Part shown: piece after piece, positions 56,896 to 64,000 of the stretch | How the letters are laid out: every line of letters begins with the position of its first letter | Position numbering within the stretch: the first letter of the stretch is position 1 | DNA from: Alloalcanivorax dieselolei B5 | GTDB taxonomy: Bacteria > Pseudomonadota > Gammaproteobacteria > Pseudomonadales > Alcanivoracaceae | DNA length: 64,000 bases | Direction of reading: 5' to 3' | Assembly (NCBI RefSeq): GCF_000300005.1 | Contig: NC_018691.1 | Coordinates: forward strand, 1,054,001-1,118,000 | The notes under the pieces: model-generated | Database searches by the model: none | Told to the model about the DNA's origin: nothing | The model's input: only the letters and a program-made list of their open reading frames with translations | Program-made: the position numbers and the translations under genes

Positions 56896-57594
56896 ATGCA
56901 AAGAGCGGAGCGGTTGATCGTATTGATCGACACTTTGCGCCGGCATCGCTGGCCGGTGACCGCCGGTGCTCTCAGCGAGCAGCTCGGGGTGTCCACCCGC
57001 ACCATCTATCGCGACATCCAGAGTCTGATCGGCCTGGGCGCGCCGATCGATGGTGAAGCCGGGGTCGGTTATCTGCTGCGCAAAGGGTTTTTCATGCCGC
57101 CGCTGATGTTCAGTCCGGTGGAGCTGGAGGCGCTGTTGCTTGGCGCCCGCTGGGTTGGACAGCAGGGCGACGAGGAACTGGCCGATGCCGCCAACAGCGC
57201 ACTGGAGAAGATCGCCACGGCGGTGCCGCCGGCGTTGCGCGAAGTGCTGGAGGACACCGGACTGTGGGCGGGCCCCTCCAGCGCCCCCCGGCGCGGTGAG
57301 CCGCTGTTCGTATTGCGCCGTGCATTGCGTGAGGAACTGAAGCTGCGAATCGTCTACCGGGATGTGGAGGGCCGGGAAACCGAGCGAACCGTCTGGCCTC
57401 TGACTTTGGCGTTTTTTGAAGGCGCCAGGATCCTGGCTGCCTGGTGCGAGCTGCGCGAGGATTTTCGTCATTTCCGTACCGATCGCATCGCCGATCTGCG
57501 GGTCATGGAAGAAAGCTATCCGGGGTCCCGCCGGTTATTGGCGCAGCGCTGGTTGCAGGCGGAGCGCCAGCGACGGTCCCGGAAAGAGTCGTAG
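56896..57594 (+). CDS. YafY-type HTH regulator with WYL domain
   Basis: 232 aa from ATG 56896. DeoR-like helix-turn-helix at the N-terminus (VTAGALSEQLGVSTRTIYRDIQSLIGLGAPIDGEAGVGYLL), then a WYL domain with LKLRIVYRDVEGRETERTVWPLTLAFFEGARILAAWCELREDFRHFRTDRI. WYL regulators sense DNA damage-type or nucleotide ligands; this one follows uraA by 4 bp and may sense pyrimidine-related states. Ligand is unknown. Confidence 0.9.
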   Translation: MQRAERLIVLIDTLRRHRWPVTAGALSEQLGVSTRTIYRDIQSLIGLGAPIDGEAGVGYLLRKGFFMPPLMFSPVELEALLLGARWVGQQGDEELADAANSALEKIATAVPPALREVLEDTGLWAGPSSAPRRGEPLFVLRRALREELKLRIVYRDVEGRETERTVWPLTLAFFEGARILAAWCELREDFRHFRTDRIADLRVMEESYPGSRRLLAQRWLQAERQRRSRKES

Positions 57595-57622
57595 CGCAGC
57601 TCAGTGTTCCCGATGGAGTCAC

Positions 57623-57645
57623 TCATCACTGTTCATTCGTGATGA
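57623..57645. terminator. Hairpin between the convergent WYL and porin genes
   Basis: TCATCAC and GTGATGA form a perfect 7-bp stem with a 9-base loop in the 76-bp gap. On the plus strand it is followed by AACCAAAAA and on the minus by GAGTGACTCC, so neither side has a strong T run. Confidence 0.4.
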
Positions 57646-57670
57646 ACCAAAAAGCGACTGGAAAAGCACC

Positions 57671-58945
57671 TCAGAACTTCACTCGGGCGCCGGTGGTCAC
57701 GATTTTGATGTCGTCGTATTCCGGGTTGTAGCAGGTGCGGCCCGAGCTGGTGCACCACTCGCCGCGCTCGAAGCTGTGAATCTTGGCGCCGGCGTAAAGA
57801 TCGAACATTTCAGTGGGACTCCACACATACCCCATGCCGATGACGCTGCCTTTTTCATCGTCCTTGTTGCGGTTGCGGGTTTCGCCGTAGTGAATGTCGA
57901 AAGCGTGATGGCGGCTGGGCCGGTAGCCGAGCTTGATATAGCGGAACTGGCCCAGTTCCGAACGGGTGGCGGTGAAGGTGCCGGTTTTTTCCTCGGTGGT
58001 GAGCTCTTCTTCGCGATTGATGGCGGCAAGGGTGACATTGAAGCCGGTGTCGTTATGGAAATAGGAGATCGAGCCGCCGTAGGTGGTGATGTCCGGATCG
58101 ACACTGGAATCAGGGTCGAAGCGTTGATCCAGTTCGTCGGCGTTGCGGGTGGCCACGGAGTAGCCCAGGCCGATCAGCATGCGGCCACCGGGTACGCGCA
58201 GACCGGATTTCAAGCCCGCTTGCAGGATCGATTCGTGGCCATCGGAGCCGCTGTCATGACCGGCGCTGGCCGATAGTGTTACCGGGCCCAGGCGGGGGCT
58301 GTCATAACGAATGCGGTCGTGGCGGCCTTCAAAGTTGTAATCGCGGATACTGCCGCTGATCGAGGTGCGATTGTTGTCGCCTTCCTGCAGGTCGAAGCTT
58401 TCGGTGCCGGTGAAGTTGCCGTCACGGTCGAACTTCCGTTTGTAGGAGGAAGCCTTCAGGGCATAGCTGAGGTTGCCGCCGATCAACGCCGGATTACGAA
58501 AGCTGATCACGCCGGTACCGGAATAGTCCAGGCGGCCGGTGTTATAGGCGGCCCCTTCACCATGGCCGACGGTGATCTTGCCGAACGGGCTGTCGATGAA
58601 GGCGTCGGTGATCCTCTCCTCCAGGTCGCCGTCCACGGATTTGTTGTCCGGATCGACGTCATTGGAGGAGTTGGAGTAGATGCCGACTTCCACCAGGGCG
58701 CCCGCCGTCCATCCTTCCATCAGCCGCTGAGTGCCGCCGACGTGAAAGCGTGTCGGGCTGTTGCGGTTATCCACGTGATAGAACTCGGTGCTCGAGCCCA
58801 CGCCCAGATAACCGGCGGCGTAGCCATCTTCCACGTACATTACCGCCCGGTTCACCTGACCGCCGACGTCGAATTCAGCGGCAAGCGCCGGTGCGGCGAT
58901 CAGACTCGAAACGGTGATCGCCAGGAGCGAGTTCGGGGATCCCAT
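57671..58945 (-). CDS. Outer-membrane porin (Gram-negative porin type)
   Basis: 424 aa. Signal peptide MGSPNSLLAITVSSLIAAPALA, then alternating beta-strand sequence ending in the aromatic VKF terminus that targets BAM. FDVGGQVNRAVMYVEDG and FIDSPFGKITVGHGEG (constriction-loop region) are general-porin style. A Cys pair near the C-terminus (EWCTSSGRTC) may form a disulfide loop. Divergent from LysR; the LysR box at 59114 suggests co-regulation with the peptide transporter. Confidence 0.88.
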   Translation of the reverse strand: MGSPNSLLAITVSSLIAAPALAAEFDVGGQVNRAVMYVEDGYAAGYLGVGSSTEFYHVDNRNSPTRFHVGGTQRLMEGWTAGALVEVGIYSNSSNDVDPDNKSVDGDLEERITDAFIDSPFGKITVGHGEGAAYNTGRLDYSGTGVISFRNPALIGGNLSYALKASSYKRKFDRDGNFTGTESFDLQEGDNNRTSISGSIRDYNFEGRHDRIRYDSPRLGPVTLSASAGHDSGSDGHESILQAGLKSGLRVPGGRMLIGLGYSVATRNADELDQRFDPDSSVDPDITTYGGSISYFHNDTGFNVTLAAINREEELTTEEKTGTFTATRSELGQFRYIKLGYRPSRHHAFDIHYGETRNRNKDDEKGSVIGMGYVWSPTEMFDLYAGAKIHSFERGEWCTSSGRTCYNPEYDDIKIVTTGARVKF

Positions 58946-59113
58946 AGTGCCTCCGGATGTTGTTGTTTTATCGTCGTTGGTCCGAGCTTTCAGTGTTGAA
59001 AAAGTCGACCCGCCCGAGTGTTGTCAGTCTTGGCGCCGGCTGTTGGCGCGATGTGGATTTACTTTATCGGTTATCGTTGATACTTATGTAAATTGAAAAC
59101 ATCGTATAGATAT

Positions 59114-59131
59114 ATGCGTTTTATGCATCTT
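59114..59131. promoter_or_regulatory. LysR-type box upstream of lysR and porin
   Basis: ATGCGTTTTATGCATCTT; the first 15 bases form ATGC-N7-GCAT, a T-N11-A dyad typical for LysR regulators. It lies 62 bp before the lysR ATG and 168 bp before the porin ATG. The identical 18 bases occur inverted at 60125-60142. Confidence 0.7.
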
Positions 59132-59192
59132 ATGGTTGCCACCATGGCGCTGAATGGGTGCGAACAGAGCGTGGCAGGCAAGGCGGGAAACG

Positions 59193-60107
59193 ATGAATAT
59201 CAAGAAACTGAAGTGCTTTCGCGCGGTGGTCATTCATGGCTCCCTGGTGTCCGCCGCGTCGGTGATGAACCTGAGTCAGCCGGCCACCAGCCGTTTGATT
59301 TCCACCCTGGAAGATGAACTCAAACTGAAGCTGTTCAAACGCGAGAAGCGCCGGCTGGTGCTGACGCCGGAGGGCAAACAGTTCTATCAGGAAGCGGAGA
59401 AAATCCTCGCCAATCTGGAGGATTTGCCGCGCATCGTGCAGGAGATCAAGGAAGGCGGACAACGCACGCTGCGCATAGTGGCCCTGGCGCGGCTGGCGGG
59501 CAGTCTGGTGTCGCCGGCGCTGGCCCGTTTCGCGCGGGAACATCCCGGGCAGCGATTCAGTGTCGATGTGCGTGGTCACCGCGATATCGAACAGTGGGTG
59601 GCCGGTCGCCATTACGACATCGCTGTGGCGTTGACCAAACCGTGTAATCACCCGTCGGTGATCCAGCGGCTGTTCTTCGACACCGACGCCATGGTGATGG
59701 TGCCCAAGGGGCATCCGCTGGAAGCCTTGCGCTCGGTGACGCCCGCGCAAATGGTCAAGCACGACATCATTGCCCTGGCGCCGGGTCTGCGGCCCCGCTT
59801 CCAGATGGAGGATATTTTCCAGAAGGCCGGTGTGGAGCTGAGCTGCAAGATCGAAACCACCTCCACGGCGCTGGCCTGCCAGATGGTGGTGGATGGGTTG
59901 GGTGTCACCATTATCGATCGGTTGGCGGCGCAGGCGGTGGACCCGAACCGTTTTTCCCTGCGGCCTCTGCGGCCGGCCTACCGTCTGGAATTCGTGCTGC
60001 TGTTCCCGCCGGGGTTCGAGGAAACGCCGGCCACCAGCGCTCTGGTGCAGTGCCTGCGTGCCCAGGTGGTGGCGTCGCTGGGGCGCCACGCCACTATGAC
60101 GGGGTGA
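59193..60107 (+). CDS. LysR-family transcriptional regulator
   Basis: 304 aa from ATG 59193. Winged helix MNIKKLKCFRAVVIHGSLVSAASVMNLSQPATSRLISTLEDELKLKLFKREKRRLVLTPEG, then a substrate-binding-like effector domain. The regulator lies between a porin and a peptide ABC transporter that carry the same box, so it probably senses an imported peptide or amino-acid-like compound. Ligand unknown. Confidence 0.94.
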   Translation: MNIKKLKCFRAVVIHGSLVSAASVMNLSQPATSRLISTLEDELKLKLFKREKRRLVLTPEGKQFYQEAEKILANLEDLPRIVQEIKEGGQRTLRIVALARLAGSLVSPALARFAREHPGQRFSVDVRGHRDIEQWVAGRHYDIAVALTKPCNHPSVIQRLFFDTDAMVMVPKGHPLEALRSVTPAQMVKHDIIALAPGLRPRFQMEDIFQKAGVELSCKIETTSTALACQMVVDGLGVTIIDRLAAQAVDPNRFSLRPLRPAYRLEFVLLFPPGFEETPATSALVQCLRAQVVASLGRHATMTG

Positions 60108-60124
60108 ACCATGGCCGCTTTTGA

Positions 60125-60142
60125 AAGATGCATAAAACGCAT
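60125..60142. promoter_or_regulatory. LysR-type box upstream of the ABC transporter operon
   Basis: Reverse complement of ATGCGTTTTATGCATCTT, including the ATGC-N7-GCAT dyad (60128-60142), about 106 bp before the substrate-binding gene. The adjacent A+T-rich stretch TTTAAATATGCCATATATTC may hold the promoter. Identity to the box at 59114 is the evidence for a shared regulator. Confidence 0.7.
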
Positions 60143-60248
60143 TTAAATATGCCATATATTCAATTTTAAGATGTATTGCCCCCGACTAGACTGACGCCAG
60201 TTCCTGATCTTCTGATCCGGTATTCGAATAACGATAACGGGAGGAGAA

Positions 60249-61781
60249 ATGAAGATTCGCTACCCGGTCCGGGTGCGCGCCTTCCTGGTCGGCATGATGG
60301 TGAGTTTGCTGCCACTGACCGCCAGCGCGGGGCCGAGCGACGATACCCTGGTGGTGGCCTTCTCCAAGGCACTGACCACCGTGGACCGCCTCTATTCGAT
60401 TCAGAGGGAAGGGCTGATTCTGTCCCGTCTCACCGACGACGGTCTGTTCTTCGTCGACCCCGACACCCTTGAGTTCGAGCCTTTGGCCGCCGCTTCCTAT
60501 ACATGGGCAACCGACACCCGTCTGGATATCACCTTGCGCGATAACGTCCGCTTTCACGATGGCAGCCGGCTGAGCGCGGACGACGTGGTGTACACCTTCC
60601 GCTGGGTGCTGAACAAGGATTCCGATACCAGCCGTGGCGCGGTGATTCGCGGCTGGCTCGACAGTGTCGAAAAACTTGGCCCCCTGCGGGTGCGCTTCAA
60701 TCTGAAGATGCCCTATCCAATGGCTCTGCGCGATATGGCGATCAGTATTCCGTTGCGCAAGAGCGGCACCTATGACGATCCGCGTGGCGGCGATCAGCCG
60801 CTCAATGGCATCGGCCCCTATCGCGTCAAGCAGTTCGATGTCGGGCGCAGGATCGTGCTGGAACGCTTCGAGGACTACTATCCGGACAGTCCGAAGGCCG
60901 GCGCCCGGATCAGGAACATGGTGTTCCGGGTGATTCCGGATGAGGGTACCCAGCAGGCGGAACTGCTCAGTGGCGGTATCGATTTGATGATGGACGTGCC
61001 GCCGGATGTGGCCGACAACGTCAGTGCCCTGCCGGGCGTCGAACGGTTGGAGGGCAATGATATCCGCATTGGCTATCTGACTCTGGACGCCGCCGGCTAT
61101 GCCGATCCCGATTCACCGATGACCCACCTGAAAGTGCGGCAGGCGATCAATCACGCCATCAATCGCGAGGCGATCTCCCGTTATCTGGTGCGTGGCAGTG
61201 CACGGGCGATTCCCTATGCCTGCCATCCCCGCCAGTTTGGCTGCCAGGCGGACGGACCGCGTTACCCCTACGATCCGGAAAAAGCCCGGCGGCTTCTGGC
61301 GGAAGCAGGTTACCCGGAGGGCTTTTCCCTCAAGCTGTGGGCCTACCGGGAAAAGATCATCGCCGAGGCGATCGTCAGCGATCTGAAAGCGGTGGGCCTG
61401 GATGTGGATCTGCGTTACGTGAAGCTGAACGTCTTCTCCAAGATGCGCAACGACCACCGGATGGGGGCGTTCTTCGCCTCTTATGGCAGTGGCGGCACGG
61501 CGGATGCGTCCGCGTCCACCGGCGTGCATTTCACCGCCAACTCCAACCGCAACTATTCAGGCGACGAATCGCTGTCGAAAACGGTCCTGGCGGCGGAACG
61601 CACCATCGATCCGGATGAGCGGCGCCGATTGTATCGCGAGGCACTGAATCGTATCGCCGAGCAGGCTTACTGGGTGCCCCTGTTTTCCTACAGCCAGAAC
61701 TACCTGCTCACGCCGGCGTTGTCGCTGCCGGTGTCCGAGGACGGTGTTCCGCGGCTCTGGCAAGCCGCCTGGAGGCAGTGA
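60249..61781 (+). CDS. ABC transporter substrate-binding protein, peptide/opine type (SBP_bac_5)
   Basis: 510 aa from ATG 60249 with GGGAGGAG upstream. Signal peptide MKIRYPVRVRAFLVGMMVSLLPLTASA. Family blocks: LEFEPLAAASYTWATDTRLDITLRDNVRFHDGSRLSADDVVYTFRWVL, YDDPRGGDQPLNGIGPYRVKQF, VRQAINHAINREAISRYLV and YPYDPEKARRLLAEAGYP. Periplasmic receptor for dipeptides, oligopeptides or similar. The stop overlaps the next gene's frame. Confidence 0.93.
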   Translation: MKIRYPVRVRAFLVGMMVSLLPLTASAGPSDDTLVVAFSKALTTVDRLYSIQREGLILSRLTDDGLFFVDPDTLEFEPLAAASYTWATDTRLDITLRDNVRFHDGSRLSADDVVYTFRWVLNKDSDTSRGAVIRGWLDSVEKLGPLRVRFNLKMPYPMALRDMAISIPLRKSGTYDDPRGGDQPLNGIGPYRVKQFDVGRRIVLERFEDYYPDSPKAGARIRNMVFRVIPDEGTQQAELLSGGIDLMMDVPPDVADNVSALPGVERLEGNDIRIGYLTLDAAGYADPDSPMTHLKVRQAINHAINREAISRYLVRGSARAIPYACHPRQFGCQADGPRYPYDPEKARRLLAEAGYPEGFSLKLWAYREKIIAEAIVSDLKAVGLDVDLRYVKLNVFSKMRNDHRMGAFFASYGSGGTADASASTGVHFTANSNRNYSGDESLSKTVLAAERTIDPDERRRLYREALNRIAEQAYWVPLFSYSQNYLLTPALSLPVSEDGVPRLWQAAWRQ

Positions 61782-61783
61782 TC

Positions 61784-62701
61784 ATGATCAACTATGTCCT
61801 GCGCAGAGCCCTGATGGCGTTGTTGGTGGCCCTGACCGTGTCGTTCGGTACTTTCGCGTTGTTCTACTTCGCCACCGACCCGGCGCAGACCATCGCCGGT
61901 GAGGACGCGCCCCAGGAAATGGTGGACGCGATCCGCGAGCAGTACGGGTTCGACCGGCCGGTCTCGGTGCAATACGTGGATTGGCTGGGCAGTGTGCTGC
62001 AAGGCGACTTCGGCCAGAGCTACTTCTGGAAGCAGCCGGTGGTGGAGCTGATCCAGGAGCATGCCAAGGTCACCATCATGCTGGCCTTGTTGGCGCTGGT
62101 GGTGACTGTGGTGATTGCTTTGCCCCTGGGGATCAGCGCCGCGCTCAGACCCAACAGCTGGGTCGACCGGTTTGCCCTGTCGACGGCGGTGTCGGCCCAG
62201 GCGATTCCCAACTTCTGGCTGGGGCTGATGCTGATCATCCTGTTCGCGGTGACCTTCCCGATCTTCCCCGTGTCCGGTGATTCGAGCTGGCGACACTATG
62301 TTTTGCCTGCCTTCGTACTGGGAACCAGTTCGGTGCCCGCGGTAATGCGGTTGACCCGTACCGGTTTGCTCGACGTGTTGGGCTCGGACTATATCCGCAC
62401 CGCCCGCGCCAAAGGGTTTACCGGCTATCGGTTGATCCTGCGCCAGGCGCTGCGTAATGCGCTGTTGCCCATCGTCAGCGTGCTCGCGGTACAGCTGGGA
62501 CACAAACTGGGCGGCTCCATCGTCACCGAATCGGTGTTCAGCATGAACGGTCTGGGCCGGCTGGCGGTGGAGTCCATTTTCAACTCCGACATACCGACCG
62601 TGCAGTCCTTGATCCTGCTGTTCGTACTGACCTTCGTGTTGCTCACGCTGGCGGCGGACCTGATCAACGCCTGGCTCGACCCTCGGATCAGGATGGGATG
62701 A
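61784..62701 (+). CDS. ABC transporter permease, DppB/OppB type
   Basis: 305 aa from ATG 61784, GGAGG at 8 bases; a GTG at 61778 is also open. Six helices; EQYGFDRPVSVQYVDWLGSVLQGDFGQSYFW and the EAA loop DYIRTARAKGFTGYRLILRQALRNALLPIVS mark the first permease of peptide importers. Its end overlaps the next gene (ATGA). Confidence 0.94.
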   Translation: MINYVLRRALMALLVALTVSFGTFALFYFATDPAQTIAGEDAPQEMVDAIREQYGFDRPVSVQYVDWLGSVLQGDFGQSYFWKQPVVELIQEHAKVTIMLALLALVVTVVIALPLGISAALRPNSWVDRFALSTAVSAQAIPNFWLGLMLIILFAVTFPIFPVSGDSSWRHYVLPAFVLGTSSVPAVMRLTRTGLLDVLGSDYIRTARAKGFTGYRLILRQALRNALLPIVSVLAVQLGHKLGGSIVTESVFSMNGLGRLAVESIFNSDIPTVQSLILLFVLTFVLLTLAADLINAWLDPRIRMG

Positions 62702-63633
62702 ACATGACAATAACGGAATCCGTTGGCGGCAACGAACTGACATCCGAGGCGGAGCGCGAACAGGCCCAGCTCGGGCTGACGCCAGGGCAAGTGGCGATCA
62801 AGCGCGCGCGCCGGCACCCGGGATTGCTGGTGGGCTTTGGCATTCTGCTGGTGATGGCGCTGTTCGCCGTGCTGGCACCCTGGCTGGCGCCTCACGATCC
62901 CTATCTGCAGAACCTGTCCTTGCGCCTGCTGCCACCGGCCTGGGTCGAGGGCGGGCAATGGAGCCATGTACTGGGCACCGACCACCTTGGCCGGGACTAC
63001 CTTAGCCGCATCATTTATGGCGCGCGTATTTCCATGATGATCGGCATCGGCGCCGCCACTATCGGCGCGATCATCGGTGTCACGCTCGGCGTGATCGCCG
63101 GTTACTTCGGCGGCTGGCTGGATCAGGCGGTGAACTTTCTGGTGACCTGTCAATTGGCGGTGCCCAGCCTGCTGCTGATCATGGCGCTGGTGTTCGTGAT
63201 CGGCCAATCGATCACGGTGGTGATCTTCGTGATAGGCGCCACTCACTGGGTGTTCTATCTGGTGGTGACGCGCTCCGCCACGTTACGTATTCGCGAGCTG
63301 GATTTCGTCGCCGCCGCCAGCGCCATGGGCTGTAGCCGGTTGCAGATCGCGGTTAAGGAAATCCTGCCCAACCTGCTCAACCAGATCCTGGTGATCTTCA
63401 CCCTGGAAGTGGCGGTGGCGATTCTCAATGAGGCGACGCTGTCGTTCCTGGGGCTGGGGGTGCCGTCACCGACCCCGTCCTGGGGGTTGATGATCGCCGA
63501 AGGCAAGACCGCCATGTTCTTCCAACCCTGGCTGGTGATCCTGCCCGGCATTGCTCTGTTCGTGCTGGTGATTGCCATCAACCTGCTTGGTGATGGCGTT
63601 CGCGATGTCACCGTGACCAACCGGAGAAGCTGA
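62698..63633 (+). CDS. ABC transporter permease, DppC/OppC type
   Basis: 311 aa. OppC N-domain with RHPGLLVGFGILLVMALFAVLAPWLAPHDPY, LGTDHLGRDYLSRIIYGARISM and the EAA loop ELDFVAAASAMGCSRLQIAVKEILPNL. Second membrane subunit. ATG 62698 overlaps the previous stop; ATG 62704 is an alternative. Confidence 0.94.
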   Translation: MNMTITESVGGNELTSEAEREQAQLGLTPGQVAIKRARRHPGLLVGFGILLVMALFAVLAPWLAPHDPYLQNLSLRLLPPAWVEGGQWSHVLGTDHLGRDYLSRIIYGARISMMIGIGAATIGAIIGVTLGVIAGYFGGWLDQAVNFLVTCQLAVPSLLLIMALVFVIGQSITVVIFVIGATHWVFYLVVTRSATLRIRELDFVAAASAMGCSRLQIAVKEILPNLLNQILVIFTLEVAVAILNEATLSFLGLGVPSPTPSWGLMIAEGKTAMFFQPWLVILPGIALFVLVIAINLLGDGVRDVTVTNRRS

Positions 63634-63634
63634 G

Positions 63635-64000
63635 ATGAGCACCGAATCCTTGTTGGAGATTCGCGATCTGTCGGTGGCGATTCCCACTGAGACCAGCACG
63701 CTCAGGGCGGTACGGGGAGTGGACCTGGAGCTGCGTCGGGGCGAAACCCTCGGCATTGTCGGAGAGTCCGGTTCCGGCAAATCGATGACGGCGCTGGCGC
63801 TGATGAACCTGCTGCCGCCGGCGGCGCGACGCTCGGCGGCGTGCGTCAACTTCGCCGGCACCGATCTGAGCACGGTCAGCGAAAAGGAACTGGCCGGACA
63901 GGTACGCGGCCGCAAGATCGGCATGATCTTTCAGGAGCCGATGACCAGCCTCAACCCGGTCTACTCCATCGGGCGCCAACTGACCGAGGCGATGACCCTG
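63635..64000 (+). CDS. ABC transporter ATP-binding protein (DppD/OppD type), 5' part
   Basis: The first 122 codons; cut by the right edge. Reads MSTESLLEIRDLSVAIPTE, with Walker A GESGSGKS and Q-loop FQEPMTSLNPVYSIGRQL, diagnostic of the peptide-importer ATPase. Follows the second permease directly. The stop and rest of the operon lie outside. Confidence 0.94.
   Translation, partial: MSTESLLEIRDLSVAIPTETSTLRAVRGVDLELRRGETLGIVGESGSGKSMTALALMNLLPPAARRSAACVNFAGTDLSTVSEKELAGQVRGRKIGMIFQEPMTSLNPVYSIGRQLTEAMTL

Noticed and set aside
55572-57005. Minus-strand open frame of 477 codons, rich in His and Gln
   Set aside because: It is antisense to uraA and the start of the WYL gene; the amino-acid bias is an artefact of the opposite frame.

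Overview
The window is about 62-63% G+C chromosomal DNA of a gammaproteobacterium. Gene order matches Pseudomonadales/Oceanospirillales-type genomes: trpE-G-D-C, crp/vfr, an OsmC-like gene, speD and coq7; lptD-surA-pdxA-rsmA-apaGH divergent from amgK-murU; and prmA-DUF3426-dusB-fis-purH-purD. An Alcanivorax/Alloalcanivorax-like organism is my best guess. This is inferred from layout and protein style, not from a search. I saw no rRNA, tRNA, CRISPR array, prophage or insertion sequence. Almost all of the window is core metabolism, cell envelope and regulation.

Layout. 1-4.2 kb (-): the nutrient-stress cluster prkA-yeaH-spoVR, with spoVR cut by the left edge. 4.5-11.1 kb (-): an outer-membrane biogenesis, cofactor and rRNA methylation operon (lptD, surA, pdxA, rsmA, apaG, apaH). 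11.3-15.0 kb (+): amgK, murU (peptidoglycan recycling), rpe, a DMT-type transporter that looks short at its C-terminus, and an NlpC/P60 lipoprotein. 15.0-18.4 kb: a divergent HxlR regulator/old-yellow-enzyme pair and an MHS-type transporter. 18.5-25.3 kb (+): cyoABCD quinol oxidase, SURF1, and a RegB/RegA-type redox two-component pair. 25.4-29.7 kb (+): trpE-G-D-C preceded by a candidate leader peptide ending Trp-Arg-Trp. 29.9-37.8 kb: crp/vfr, osmC-like, speD, coq7, a RetS-like hybrid sensor kinase overlapping a tandem cyclic-nucleotide-binding/rhodanese gene, and a TauE/SafE exporter. 37.9-44.5 kb (-): purD, purH, fis, dusB, a zinc-ribbon DUF3426 protein, prmA. 44.6-51.9 kb: an ICMT-like methyltransferase, a small kinase-fold protein, accC-accB-aroQ, dsbD, and a DUF2333 protein. 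52-57.6 kb: a PF10118-like hydrolase, an AraC regulator, ppa, upp-uraA, and a WYL regulator. 57.7-64 kb: a porin, a LysR regulator and a dipeptide-type ABC transporter cut by the right edge.

Most notable structure outside genes. (1) A repeat of 154 bp (two copies) or 201 bp (one copy), with 32-bp terminal inverted repeats and a central G+C-rich hairpin, fills almost exactly the space between three convergent gene pairs. A fourth, half copy lies between prkA and yeaH. (2) An identical 18-bp word containing a LysR-type T-N11-A dyad occurs both upstream of porin/lysR and upstream of the ABC transporter operon, suggesting one regulon. (3) A trp leader with its own promoter-like sequence. (4) Two further dispersed repeat families, one REPIN-like and one built from GCGTGTTGCGTG / GCGTGCAAGCGTG words. 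(5) Perfect palindromes between the transporter and cyoA, and in the HxlR/OYE gap.
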